From assembly GCA_019009955.1 (NCBI GenBank), contig CM032233.1, positions 69,782,501-69,846,500 of the forward strand: a stretch of DNA of 64,000 nt, read 5' to 3'. This DNA comes from Riptortus pedestris (Eukaryota; Arthropoda; Insecta; Hemiptera; Alydidae). Shown piece after piece: positions 43,182 through 54,762 of this stretch (the first letter of the stretch is position 1; each line of letters opens with the position of its first letter). The position numbers and the translations under genes are program-made. Under the pieces are notes generated by a model. It made no database searches and was not told the DNA's origin. It was given only the letters and a program-made list of their open reading frames with translations.

Positions 43182-45778
43182 TTTGAATACTACTGGTAGG
43201 TATCAGTGTCAGGTGGAGACGATAACAAATTATTACTTCAAAACTCAAATTAACACTTTTAAAAGAAAAACGCACTAAAATCTTCACAACGTTATAACTA
43301 CATTTTAAACTCCTTTGACAGAAGCTAAGTCCTGACAAAAGACGCTCACGAATAAATTCCAAAGAACATGTTTATAGCCGTTCAAGAAGTAGAAGTTAGG
43401 AATATAGTAAGAATGCTTAGGATTTGATAAAACAGTTTTTTTTTTTTATTCTTTATTGATAAATGAGTTTAGAATTTGTTGTGAATTAACCTCAGTAAAC
43501 GTTTAGATGTTCAATATAAATAACAAAGACTGATCTTACTCCTCTTAGCAATATTAATAGTAATACTTTCTAACAAAGTATTAAATCTGATGATAATGTT
43601 TTCATTTCAATTTATTGGACTTAAACATAATATGAAGAAACGGTTCTCGTTACGCTATGTTAAATACTAATAAAGCAAATGGTAACACAATAAAAAACCA
43701 TTGGTAAAACATAAAAAGTAGTATATTATTTTATATCTACACTAGAGGGTAACTTCCAAGGATGGTTAATCTTCGGAAGAAAAATCCAATAGCTTGTATC
43801 TTATCTCAACATACATCAATGCCCATCGTTGATAGTTTAAATCAATTGTTGCATTCCATAACTTGAATAAGTGATACGTCTTAAAATATATCAATATTAC
43901 AGCTGAGGATATTCCCTTCAGATTAATGACAACGGAAAACAAAAATAAAAGATCGGCTTGCTTAAATAACACTTCTTAGGAGCAAGTCATAAAATTAAAC
44001 TGGAAAAAAATAAATACACATATTTTTACAAAAGGCGTAACTCTCTCTCTCTGTCATTTAGGTCTCGAGGCGTTCTTCTGCAAAATATATGAAAGAAAGA
44101 ATACCAATAGACGTATTGAAATGAACAAACCGGCGAAAATGAAAATTAAGCGAGAGTGTGAGGGCAATGGCTTTGCCAAAAGGAATTTCTAGGACTGATA
44201 GTGAATGAAAGGTGAAGTTAGTTATATAGAATGGAGCATTCAACACCACACAGTCGGTCTACAGCATATCAGATTTACGAGCTCAATAATAATCATGATG
44301 TTAGACAACAGCCGTGATGAGAATAGATGAGGCCTGTTTAGAGAACATTCTTACGAAATATACGTGTGTCATAAAAATGATGTGTCAGACGAATTTCTGC
44401 AGAACTACCAAAATATAAAGGAATTGCTATAAGGAAAGAGTTTTGACCTGTGATGTAGAAGAAATGTAGAGTTAGTAAAAAGAGAAACAGATAGGAAAAA
44501 TGGTTTAGTCCGTTTTTTTTAAAAAAATACAGAAAAATACGACGATGAAAGGTCGTTTATCCTTGGAACGATGCAGTGAAAATAACTAGCAAGGATATAA
44601 CTTTGACGAGGATGAATCAGGAAAACATGAAAGGTGAACTGTAGTACACTCCCAAAAATAAAAAGCCATTACCTCTCACCGTATTGCCATATTTTTTTTC
44701 ATATTTGTTGCTTCTAAGGGAGATAACAATGATTGGTGAAAGTGTATTTTAGTTCCCCCCCCCCTTGATGGCGCACGATGACGACGGCGGCCATTTTGTT
44801 TTTCTAACTATCTTTTTTAACACTTTAAAATTTCCAAAATACGTTATCGGTGGTTTTAAGCAAGGGCGGGGATTATAACGAATCAAGGTGACGGTGTAGG
44901 GGGGGGGGGGGACTAAACTGCACTTTAGCCCAATGATTTATATCAATTCTTTAGTACATTAGTAAGGTTTAACAACTTTAAGCAATAATGTTCTGACACT
45001 GACGCATTTGCACTTTATATTCTTTCTTCTTTTTAGTAAGACCGACTTGTTTCCACCATTTATCAGTTTCATAAAAGGGGTTTATCACTTTCCAAAAAAT
45101 AAAAATGTAAATATTAATTTTAAAGTTGGCCCTTTCTTTTAACGGTTCCTTCTTTATATTTAAAGAACTTTAACATTGGTTATATCCCACGTGTACAATA
45201 AATATTAATTATACAATTGTTTTGATGATCCCGTAATAGCAGTATAAAAATATTTGCCACCAAAGTGACTTTCCGTTTTTCATATATATAAAAAAAGTGT
45301 CCTGTTTCTAAAATTTTATAAATAATTTTCATACAAGATATATGATTCTTACAATTATAGTTTTCCAAAAATTCTCTTATAAAAATATGTCAATCCAGTT
45401 TAGGAGTAATGAATTTTTGTAAATGCCGATCAAAGAACAGCCTAGACTTTAAAATTAATGCTGGTCTTTAAAAGCTTTCAGGTTATTACTGCAATGTGAC
45501 AAAGATACCCATTATCACGATTATTGTAGAACTATGGCCTAAGAGACAACTTCTGGCATTTCCACAAACAACAGGCTAATACAGAACGTTGCTTATGATT
45601 ATAATGTATTCAACAGTATATAAATATTTTAGAGTTGGTAGCTACTGACGAAGAGTTTTGAAGATTACCTCAATAAGTATATTCAAACAAAAAACATTAC
45701 GTCACACAAGTGCTGATTATACTACTCAGATTTTTCACTTGTTTGACACGCAACTGACCTGAACTTATATAGGGCATT
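43182..45778. other. intergenic, 5' flank of the ATRIP-like gene
   Basis: The first few hundred bases should hold the promoter, but I see no motif I would defend. A (CT)n stretch lies at 44040-44053 and homopolymer C and G runs at about 44756-44764 and 44899-44911. No coding motif is recognised. Confidence 0.45.
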
Positions 45779-46320
45779 TTCCCTCTAATAAGCAGTCTAT
45801 GTAAACAGGATTTTAAATTTAAGCTGGATATGAGATGTTCAGTGGCTAAGGTGCTCGTAGCAAAAATCACACAAATCAGAGTGGAGGGTAACAGAAGACT
45901 AAAAACTAAAAAAAAACAACAACAAATATTTCGATTAATATTCAAGATAGAGAAAAAAACGTATAAAACAATAATTGTGGAATAAAATATTTTGAACAAA
46001 AATTGCTTATAACATTTTTCGACCCGATTCATAAGAACGGAGATAATTTGAATCCCTACCTTCCTCCTTGCTTAATGAAAACAGTAAGTCGAATTTAAGT
46101 TTGAAATAAAACGCTTCGTAAAACACCTACTCCGCACTGAGAATCTTATATGCAAAATAACAATTTTTGAGCATCAATTGTTTAAGAAGATAGGTTTTAT
46201 AAAGTTTTTAGATACGGCTCTTAATAACGCAGAATTTTGAATGTTCGAATCCCCCCCCCCCCTATTCCAAGTCCGATTTGAGGCATTGACGACTGTGAAC
46301 TTAAGTGATACATAAAATGG
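45779..46320. mobile_element. hairpin-ended repeat family, long form, decayed
   Basis: It shares the insert TTTAAGCTGGATATGAGATG and TCGATTAATATTCAAGATAG with the copy at 17055-17830. The ends are lost. Confidence 0.4.
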
Positions 46321-46501
46321 GTTCACATGAACTATAGTATTTGTCAAATAAATAATTTGGAGCCAAACCACAATCCCGAAGCGCACTTTCCACCTGTTTC
46401 AGAGACATTTAGAGACTTTCTTCCGTCGATACTAAAAGAACAAGGTCGTCCGCATATACAATAAACGACAGCCTAACAGTGCGTATACGTAAAATAAAGT
46501 G

Positions 46502-46814
46502 GAATTCTGAAGTGAAATTCGAACAGTGCGTCTGGTGTAGTAAGGTACGTGGACTTAAAAGTCGAATTCGGAAGTGAAATTAGAACAGTGCGTCTGGCGT
46601 AGTAAGGTACGTGGACTTAAAAGTCGAATTCGGAAGTGAAATTAGAACAGTGCGTCTGGCGTAGTAAGGTACGTGGACTTAAAAGTCGAATTCGGAAGTG
46701 AAATTAGAACAGTGCGTCTGGCGTAGTAAGGTACGTGGACTTAAAAGTCGAATTCGGAAATGAAATTAGAACAGTGTGTCTGGCGTAGTAAGGTACGTGG
46801 ACTTAAAAGTCGAA
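46502..46814. repeat. 62-bp tandem repeat, five units
   Basis: GAATTC marks the unit start at 46502, 46564, 46626, 46688, 46750 and 46812, exactly 62 bp apart. Units carry GAACAGTGCGTCTGGCGTAG and differ by few bases. The array abuts the Gypsy-type coding relic. Confidence 0.92.
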
Positions 46815-46984
46815 TTCCCTTCTCTAGGAAAAATCTTTTCCTAACGATAGGAAACAAAATGGACCAAAGAACTATAAATCTAAGTTTAACTCTGATAACA
46901 AGTCTCATAAGCCTAAATATAAGCAAAACTATGTTGAGAACGGAGGGGCTAATGATAATGACGAGGATTTTAGCGACTTAACTA

Positions 46985-47375
46985 ATTTATTTGCTTTAAA
47001 TGATGAGGAAACCAAACAAAGGGGTAAAATAAAACCTATCACGGTTAACCTTAAAATAGAAGATAAAGTTTTGCCTTTTGAAGTGGATAGTGGGGCATGT
47101 GTTTCAGTAATTTCTGAGAAATGTTATAATGATAATTTCTCCAATCTTGAATTATTGCCCTCTAATTTGGTTTTAAGCTCTCACACAAACCAACCAATAG
47201 AACCTGTAGGTAAACTAAAAGTAAATGTGTAGCATGAAGCTGAGTTAAAAAGGTTAACTTTGTTTGTGGTATCCAAAGGGGCTAATCCTTTAATGAGGAG
47301 AGATTGGATTAGGGAACTAGAAATATCAATCAGAATTCCTAAGAGAAATAGTTTAAACATTTTTGAAAAATTCTG
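46985..47375 (+). pseudogene. retrotransposon protease relic
   Basis: LPFEVDSGACVSVI holds the catalytic Asp-Ser-Gly of a retropepsin. The frame is stopped at 47230 and again near 47374, and the sequence then jumps to the RT region, with part of the linker deleted. Confidence 0.65.
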
Positions 47376-47399
47376 AAAAAGAATGGTAATATTGGTGGC

Positions 47400-47909
47400 G
47401 ATTTTAAAGTAACGCTGAGCCCTCACTTAGTAGTCAATCGTTACCCGATCCCAAGAATTGAGGATATTTTTATTAACTTGCAAAAAAGGGAGACATTTTC
47501 GAAAATCGATCTTTCTCAGGCTTACACTCAGGTGAAGTTAGACGATGAATCAAAGAAATATTGTACAATAAGTACATCTAAAGGGTTGTATATTTATAAT
47601 CGTTTACCTTTTGGAATCTCGTCTGCACCGGGAATTTTTCAGAGTATTATGGAAAGTATTTTTGCTCACATTTCCGGTGTACTTTGTTTCCTAGACGACA
47701 TTTTGGTCACAGGAACTGACGACAAACAACACCTAGAGAGACTGATTCAGTTGTGTGAAACCTTAAAACAGTACGCTTTGACAGTAAGCAAAAATAAGTG
47801 CCAGTTCTTTTGTAAATCTATTGAGTATTTAGGGTACGTTTTAAGTAAACAAGGGCTAAGTACATCACCTAGTAAAATTGAGGCTATAGTAAACGCTCCT
47901 ACCCACTAA
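47400..47909 (+). pseudogene. Gypsy-type reverse transcriptase relic
   Basis: The frame shows YPIPRIEDIF, FSKIDLSQAYTQ, LPFGISSAPGIFQ and the catalytic FLDDILV (usually Y-[VI]-D-D). It begins after a deletion that has removed the first RT blocks and ends in a frameshift at about 47908. Confidence 0.85.
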
Positions 47910-47910
47910 T

Positions 47911-48500
47911 GTGACTCAGTTAAAAGCTTTTCTAGGCTTAGCTAACTATTATTCTAAATTTGCACCAAGTATGTCTACTATTGTATCTCCATTATATCAT
48001 TTACTCAGAAAGGAGACTCCATTTGAATGGAATTTATCATGTGACAAAGCATTTAAATTGATTAAGAGCAAATTAGTTTCAGCTCTTATTTTAACGCATT
48101 ACGACCCAAATTTACCTTTGAGGTTAGCTACCGATAGTTCCGCCTACGGGGTAGGAAGTGTGTTAAGTCAAATTCAACCAGATGGATCTGAAAAACCCAT
48201 TTGCTTTGCATCTAGAACATTGTTAAAAGCTTAATCAAACTACTCTGTTATAGATAAAAAAGCTTGAGCTATTGTGTTTGCGATTAAAAGATTTAATCAG
48301 TACTTGTTAGGTAGAAAATTCATGCTTATAACAGACCTTTGTTACCAACAAGCCTTTGTTATCAATTTTCGGACCCAAAAAGGGACTTCCGGCGTTTGCC
48401 GCTAGCAGATTACAGAGGTATGCTTTATTTTTAGCCAACTATGATTTTGACATATAATATGTATCCTCTCAGGGAAATTCTTCTGCAGATTGTTTATCCC
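47911..48500 (+). pseudogene. Gypsy-type RT connection and RNase H relic
   Basis: LKAFLGLANYYSKF is the end of the RT thumb; LRLATDSSAYGVGSVLSQ and PICFASRTL are the RNase H start. A stop follows at 48232, another soon after, and the frame is broken again near 48330. Confidence 0.75.
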
Positions 48501-48833
48501 TCTTACCTTTAGATGCTAAACATGTTTACGAACATTATGAGGAAAATCCTCATGTAGGAACTTATTTGCAATTTTTAGCGGAGGGAGAAATCCCAATAAA
48601 TTTTGTTGACATTAAGAGGGAAACACAAAAGGACCCTGAGTTAAATAAGGTGTTTGGTTATGTATTGTACGGCTGGCCTAATGAGGTTCAAGAAGAATTA
48701 AGGCCTTACTTCATAAGGTGGAGCGAACTACCTAACTATTGAGCACGGTATTTTAATGTGGGGTTATCGTGTAGTTATTCCTAAGATCTATAAAAGGGCG
48801 ATGTTACAAGAATTGCATTGTGGCCATTTAGGA
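48500..48833 (+). pseudogene. Gypsy-type linker and integrase zinc-binding relic
   Basis: SADCLSLLPL ends the RNase H connection; further on are WPNEVQEELRPYF and ELHCGHLGS, the His-His part of the integrase HHCC domain. Everything after this is lost. Confidence 0.6.
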
Positions 48834-50110
48834 TCACCGCTATGCTCTTCACATAGATATCTAACAAATCCTTCAGGAAAACCACATGCCCTAGCCACTG
48901 CCAGGATCGCATGACGACTGATCGAATGAAACGCCTTTTTGACATCCAGGACTGCTAAACAAATATTCCGCTTCTTCCTCCAAGCATGGAGCCTCTGTCC
49001 ACGGCACCTTACCAATAGCCAAGGTACAGTTAAGGACAGCCTCACGCAGCACATCAAGAATTGCCCGCCTTATCTGATGAAACATCCAGTTCAGACACGG
49101 AATCCGTTTCGAGCATATGCCTTGCGGCCTCCTCCGGTGTGACAAGCAACCAAATGTTGGCTGTGTCATTGGCCCTAGTACCTTCAATACGGGGACCCGT
49201 TCATGACCTATCCTCCATAAGTAATCCTCCAGCTACCCCATGAGTATCACCGGGTTTAGCTTCTCCCAGGAATTCCGCCTTTCTTTCTTTATTCCAGAGA
49301 TTCATGATCCTTGCATAGTCGGCACACCGGGGATTACATCCATCGGGGGCGAACCGCCCCACAGGGCTCTCTGAGTCTTGAAACCCTCTTCGAGGCAGTT
49401 CATCTATGATATCAAGGTGAAAGCCCAATCCACTGTCTATGTAATCCAGCAATATCTTCTCTTGCAATACATTGCCTGAGAACATGTGCCAGAACAGCCG
49501 GCCCTACATCCACTAACCACTCAGCGATACCCTCGAGTAAAGGAATAAAAGCCACCCGGTCAAGATTCACCATCTCCAGAAGTGGCCGTTCACACCTCTC
49601 GCTCTAGCTCCTAAGATTTACTAAGTACTACGCTCATGCAATGCCTAAACCGGAAGTTGCTCAGGGCCCCATCTTGCCAGTAAACTACCAAGAACAATAG
49701 CACCATTGAACTCTTTGGGGTGGGTACATTTTGTATGACTACCTCTGTTGTGAACTTTATATGGTTGCCTATCGTTGTCCATAGCCAACTGAGAGGCCCT
49801 CAGATAAGCTGGGCGTGTCGGGCTTCTAACATCGTGGTGCAATGTATTTCCAAAGCGCTTGCAGGCAGGACACACTCCCTGCCAAATCTCTGAAGGATAT
49901 ACATGTGTATGCCCCTCTTCACGACAGTGATCACATACCTCATTGCAGTGACATCAAACTCGTAGAGGTAACATTTGTAGCACCTGACAATCTTCCAAGC
50001 AGCATCTTTCCCAGTCTAAATTAACACCACTCTTGGCGAACAAAGCCTTCCACTGGTCAGGCGAGGCTTCAATAATCCAGTGCACCCTAGGCCTTTCCTC
50101 TTGCCTGCCT
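48834..50110 (-). pseudogene. non-LTR retrotransposon relic (R2/NeSL-like RT)
   Basis: On the minus strand the most telling part is NICLAVLDVKKAFHSISRHA, the RT-A block in the form found in R2-like elements (LD-KKAFDSISH). Upstream frames carry NLDRVAFIPLLEGIAEWL and a Cys/His-rich piece (EVCDHCREEGHTHVYPSE, VCPACKRF). Several frameshifts are present and the rest of RT is missing at the 48834 edge. The region is much richer in GC than its surroundings. Confidence 0.5.
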
Positions 50111-50602
50111 TATATAAAGGTGTAAACAATTTTTCTTCCCCTCTATAGATAAGCCCAATAACTCATTTTCTTTTGAAAGCAGTTGAATGCAGCAAGATTT
50201 GCATTTACCTATCTGTGCCTTCCCCCTCATTTAGAAATAGCTTAACAGCCTTAAAAAAAATTATCAATGACATGTCTGCTCACATTGTACCAGCAACCCA
50301 CCTACCTAGGAGCATCAGATCTTGACACCTACCCAGTTAATGATTAATACTTGACGCTTATTACTTCATGGGCTATTGATCAAAAATTTCAAGTTATTAC
50401 AAGACTGTAGATAATTCAATATTAAGAAATAAATTTAAAAATATTCAGTTAGACATTTAAGATCCATTATTTAGTTAATTTTCAATTATTATTGCTATTT
50501 TGAATTGGGGATTCATATAAATATTTTACTGTACAGCTATTAATTACTATATTTATATAGTACTCTATAATATTGTGATGTGAAAGTAGTAAATTTATTA
50601 TT
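50111..50602. other. intergenic, nothing recognised
   Basis: AT-rich sequence between two mobile elements. Confidence 0.45.
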
Positions 50603-50752
50603 TTAGCAGATTTCCCCTTAAGGGAAATCAGCTATTGAGGTTGTACTCATGACGGAATTTTCGACATTTTTCTTCAAATGTCCATCGATCCTACCTAGTA
50701 AATGACGAAAATGAGGTCCGTTCAAAACTGTATATATATCTATATCTATATA

Positions 50753-50793
<41 letters not shown>

Positions 50794-51233
50794 CTGTTAC
50801 CGCTCTAGTGGTCGCAATTTTTGTTTGATCGTTACCAAACTCGATATTTAGTCGTTTTATGTAAAAAGAAAGATCAAGTTCGTTAATGGCTGAAATCGGA
50901 CCAGTTGGAGGGGGGGTTTAGAGGGGAGGATTTTCTAAAATTTGAAATATTTCCGTTACTATACGTCGGATCGAAAAATTGTATAGAATCAATCTTATTG
51001 CAAATTAAATTTACTATAAATATTGGTATGTACATTTATTCTCTATCTTGCATATTAACCGAGATATTTGCAATTTTATGAAATCGGGGCGGATAACGGA
51101 TGAGATTGAGTTTCTCGCCAAAAGCTAGGTCGGCCGTTTTCTTAACTCTTCGGCTCTCGTGAAATTTCTCTATTGTAAAACTACACGTGGGAAATCTGCT
51201 TAGTTTACGCACCCCCTGCGTGACGGACTTTTT
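50603..51233. mobile_element. hairpin-ended repeat family, full-length short form
   Basis: From TTAGCAGATTTCCCCTTAAG to CCTGCGTGACGGACTTTTT, about 630 bp, well preserved, in the same orientation as 23910-24817. A (TA)n tract is at 50735-50790. Confidence 0.8.
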
Positions 51234-51421
51234 TATAACCTTGAAGGTAACTATAACAATGGTAAGAGAAAAAGGAAACCATTTGGAATTTTTAATTTTT
51301 TTTTCACTTTGTAAAAATAAAATTTTAATTTATGATAAAGGTAATATGCGAGGTAGGTAGATCTAAATTCCAGCATCACTCTTAAGGCGGACTGTGAAAA
51401 CACTCACCAGATGCCAATAGC

Positions 51422-51463
51422 CCACTTCGATAGTACCCCAGCCACTCCTATCGAAGTGGGTAT
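51422..51463. repeat. 13-bp perfect hairpin
   Basis: CCCACTTCGATAG and CTATCGAAGTGGG enclose a 13-base loop in intergenic DNA. Its role is unknown. Confidence 0.7.
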
Positions 51464-53080
51464 CTTTGGGGACTGTATTTATAATGTTCACCATTCTTCA
51501 GTTAAGTTCAGGTAAATGAAACTTTGACAAATTCATTTTTCAATAGAAGTAAGAATGATTACTCCTCATGCCCAGCCCTCCTATTTTACCCAGACTTGGT
51601 CATCTTAACAGCACCACTCCCTGGCTGGCACTGTCTTAATGGAAAGTATAGTAAATAGGAAGTACAATATTCTTGTGCAATAAATAAACAGTCAAATACT
51701 GATATATATATATATTTTTTAATCATTTAACATAAAATTACAGCTTTTATACATGATGAATTAAAAAACGTTCTATGAAGTATAATATGTTGAATACAAC
51801 AACGCACTTAGTGTTCCTTGCAACTGAAATCTATTAAAAAATAAATTGACCAAATATAAACATTATAATGTGATATTAAAAAGATATTAGTAATAATGAC
51901 AACCATTAATTAAATTGATCATAATTAATAACACATAGTAAATCCTAAATTGTCCCAGCTTCTCAAAAGGGGTGGTAGTAGCTGCAAGGGTATTTTGTTT
52001 AAGAAAAATTGAATGTGAAAAAAAAAACACATGACTTCCTAGTACTTCTATTAATTAAATAAAAACAATGTATTGCTGAAGTTCCTTTACTTTATACAAG
52101 GAAGTAAAAAACCTCCAGGGTTCTTTATCTTTAGAAGATAACTACTGCTGGGATAAATGTTGAGTGTTAGTTGCCAAGGATATTTTAAACAGCAACTAAT
52201 GTAAAAAAAAAAAACAAAAAAAAACATCCAGCATATTCCAGAGATAAAAAAAAAACAATACAGACTTATAGAACAGATAAATAATTTTTATAATAATAAT
52301 CATAGGAAGCATTTTTTTTATTTTATAATTTTTTATATAAGACCACAAAACAAAAGACGATCAAATTAACATACTTGCACTCACTCTAAATGGGGAGGTA
52401 TAGTCAACATTTTACTAACACAATTTTTGCAAAGCTAATATGTCAATTTTATAATACAGCAGTACAGACTTAAACACTTAATATAAAGAATAATCATAAG
52501 TGACATTGAAAGTAATACAAAACACTCTAAAAAAATCTTCTGGACTAGGTAGAATAGAAGGTCAGGTAAGTTTTTCTCTAGAAGAAGATTTAAACAAAAT
52601 GAAATAAATAGAGTTTGAATTAAAGTGTGTTTTTAATTCTTCTGCACAATCTTCCACAGAAAGAGGTTGGTTACAAATATATAATAATATAAATCCTGTA
52701 TCAGTCATGTAGCAGACAAAATTACACATATGCATGTGTATATACATTAAAAAACAAAAGCAACTGAAGTGAATGATTTCAACAAATACAGTGTACAGAT
52801 TAATGAATTTCCAGTCTTTAAAGAGACACAGCTATGTGCTAAGTAGGAGTAGAGCAGTAGGGATGCGGTTGAGTAAGGTTTTTTTATAGGACAAAATAGG
52901 GATTTTATACCATATGTTTATATCATTAAACATATAAAAACATGGTACCCTTGATGAAAATGAAGAAATAGGAAGAATGAAGAATGTGTTCATAAAAAAG
53001 AACACTAAACTAAGTATAAAAAAGTATGTAGCCGTATTGTAATTGTATCTATGTTGTACTGTGTCACTCATTAGAATTGA
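51464..53080. other. intergenic, nothing firm
   Basis: A minus-strand reading near 52562-52747 (SVEDCAEELKTHFNSNSIYF) looks slightly protein-like but has no splice partners or homologue that I recognise. Confidence 0.4.
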
Positions 53081-53081
53081 A

Positions 53082-54128
53082 AATGAAGAAGGTTTCAGAA
53101 GGGCTTGCATTAAAAGTGGAATTTACAGTAGATAAATAGCTGAGATGAGAAGACAGTAGATTTTAGATAAGGATAAAGAAAATTGAAAACCATTGATGCA
53201 TCAATTAACTTTGTGAAGGATTAAAGAATGGTTGGTAAAGAAAACATATTTTTTAAATTAAAAATTATGGCCACTAGATCCATTGGAGACAATGAAGAAG
53301 GTTTCAGTAGGGCTTGCATTAAAAGTGGAATTTACAGTAGATAAATAGCCGAGATGAGAAGACAGTAGATTTTAGATAAGGATAAAGATGATTGAAAACC
53401 ATTGATGCATCAATTAACTTTGTGAAGGATTAAAGAATGGTTGGTAAAGAAAACATATTTTTTAAATTAAAAATTATGGCCACTAGATCCATTGGAGAGA
53501 ATGAAGAAGGTTTCAGTAGGGCTTGCATTAAAAGTGGAATTTACAGTAGATAAATAGCTGAGATGAGAAGACAGTAGATTTTAGATAAGGATAAAGAAGA
53601 TTGAAAACCATTGATGCATCAATTAACTTTGTGAAGGATTAAAGAATGGTTGGTAAAGAAAACATATTTTTTAAATTAAAAATTATGGCCACTAGATCCA
53701 TTGCAGAGAATGAAGAAGGTTTCAGTAGGGCTTGCATTAAAAGTGGAATTTACAGTAGATAAATAGCTGAGATGAGAAGACAGTAGATTTTAGATAAGGA
53801 TAAAGAAAATTGAAAACCATTGATGCATCAATTAACTTTGTGAAGGATTAAAGAATGGTTGGTAAAAAAAAAAAATATTTTTTAATTAAAAATTATGGCC
53901 ATTAGATCCATTGCAGACAATGAAGAAGGTTTCAGAAGGGCTTGCATTAAAAGTGGAATTTACAGTAGATAAATAAACTGAGATAAGAAGACAGTAAATT
54001 CTAGATAAGCATAAAGAATGATTGAGAACCATTAACTCATTAATTAACTTCATGAAGGAATTAAGACTGGTTGGTTGCAAAAAAAAAAAAAATAATTAAA
54101 AATAGTGCCCACTAAAACCCTGGGAGAC
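53082..54128. repeat. 209-bp tandem repeat, five units
   Basis: AATGAAGAAGGTTTCAG recurs at 53082, 53291, 53500, 53709 and 53919. The second to fourth units are nearly identical and the outer ones are more diverged, as expected if the array grows by unequal exchange in the centre. No ORF spans it. Confidence 0.93.
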
Positions 54129-54627
54129 AATTATATACATATATATTTGGAAGTGAAGGCAGCTGCACTGGACTGACAATTGTTGGAAGCAGATGCTAAG
54201 GTCTTAATACAGGAATGATTTGTTGAGTCACTAAAGTAAGCAGACATCAGTTCATTGTCTTCAACTTTCCCAATCTACTTCCTGCTGACACATAAAAGTG
54301 AGTCCTCGAAATCAAGGCTATTATTTTGCCATACAATAATATTAACACAAGGCATACAACATACGTCCATTATTTCACATAACTAATATAACAGTAACTA
54401 TGTTAAGAAACAACAAGTCTATATAATATTCATCACAGACTGTTGATTAGAGTTTCGAAATAAATACATCTAAATAAATATATATATAAATTCTTTTTTT
54501 TTTAAATTCATAGGAAACGTAGTTATTTAATAGTAAACGTCTATTATGATTCCTAAACATCCCCAATATGAACAAATTAACAAAACAAGTTAACAAGGAT
54601 CAGCAAACATTTTCAATAAAGTAACTA

Positions 54628-54762
54628 TCAATGAACAGGTTCATTTTCATCCCATGGTGATACCAGGTACTGTGAAAAGTTTGATATATTGTGGATACCT
54701 CGAACTTCTTGTTCCAACAAAGGTAATTTTGTAATGTGGAAGCCCTCATAGAGGTCAGTGAT
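54628..54762 (-). CDS. ASNA1: ASNA1 terminal exon
   Basis: 44 codons plus [23 protein letters not shown] to [10 protein letters not shown]. The PLLxxEVRG motif is conserved in GET3. The acceptor is TTTTTTCAG. Confidence 0.95.
   Translation of the reverse strand: MTDLYEGFHITKLPLLEQEVRGIHNISNFSQYLVSPWDENEPVH

Larger units (their letters stand above)
46815..48833 (+). mobile_element. Gypsy-type LTR retrotransposon, decayed internal region
   Basis: In order: a short gag-like basic end, an aspartic protease with the DSGA motif (47086-47097), reverse transcriptase, RNase H, and the zinc-binding start of integrase (LQELHCGHLG near 48820). Frames change at least twice and stops occur at 47230 and 47374 among others. 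No LTRs were found. The right edge at 48833 stops inside integrase, where a non-LTR element begins on the other strand. Confidence 0.8.

Noticed and set aside
43766..45368. Several minus-strand readings of 60-70 codons upstream of gene 1
   Set aside because: Random-looking composition, no conserved motif and no splice sites forming a consistent chain.
46174..46926. Short minus-strand readings over the 62-bp repeats
   Set aside because: They arise from the tandem repeat and from the antisense of the retrotransposon relic.
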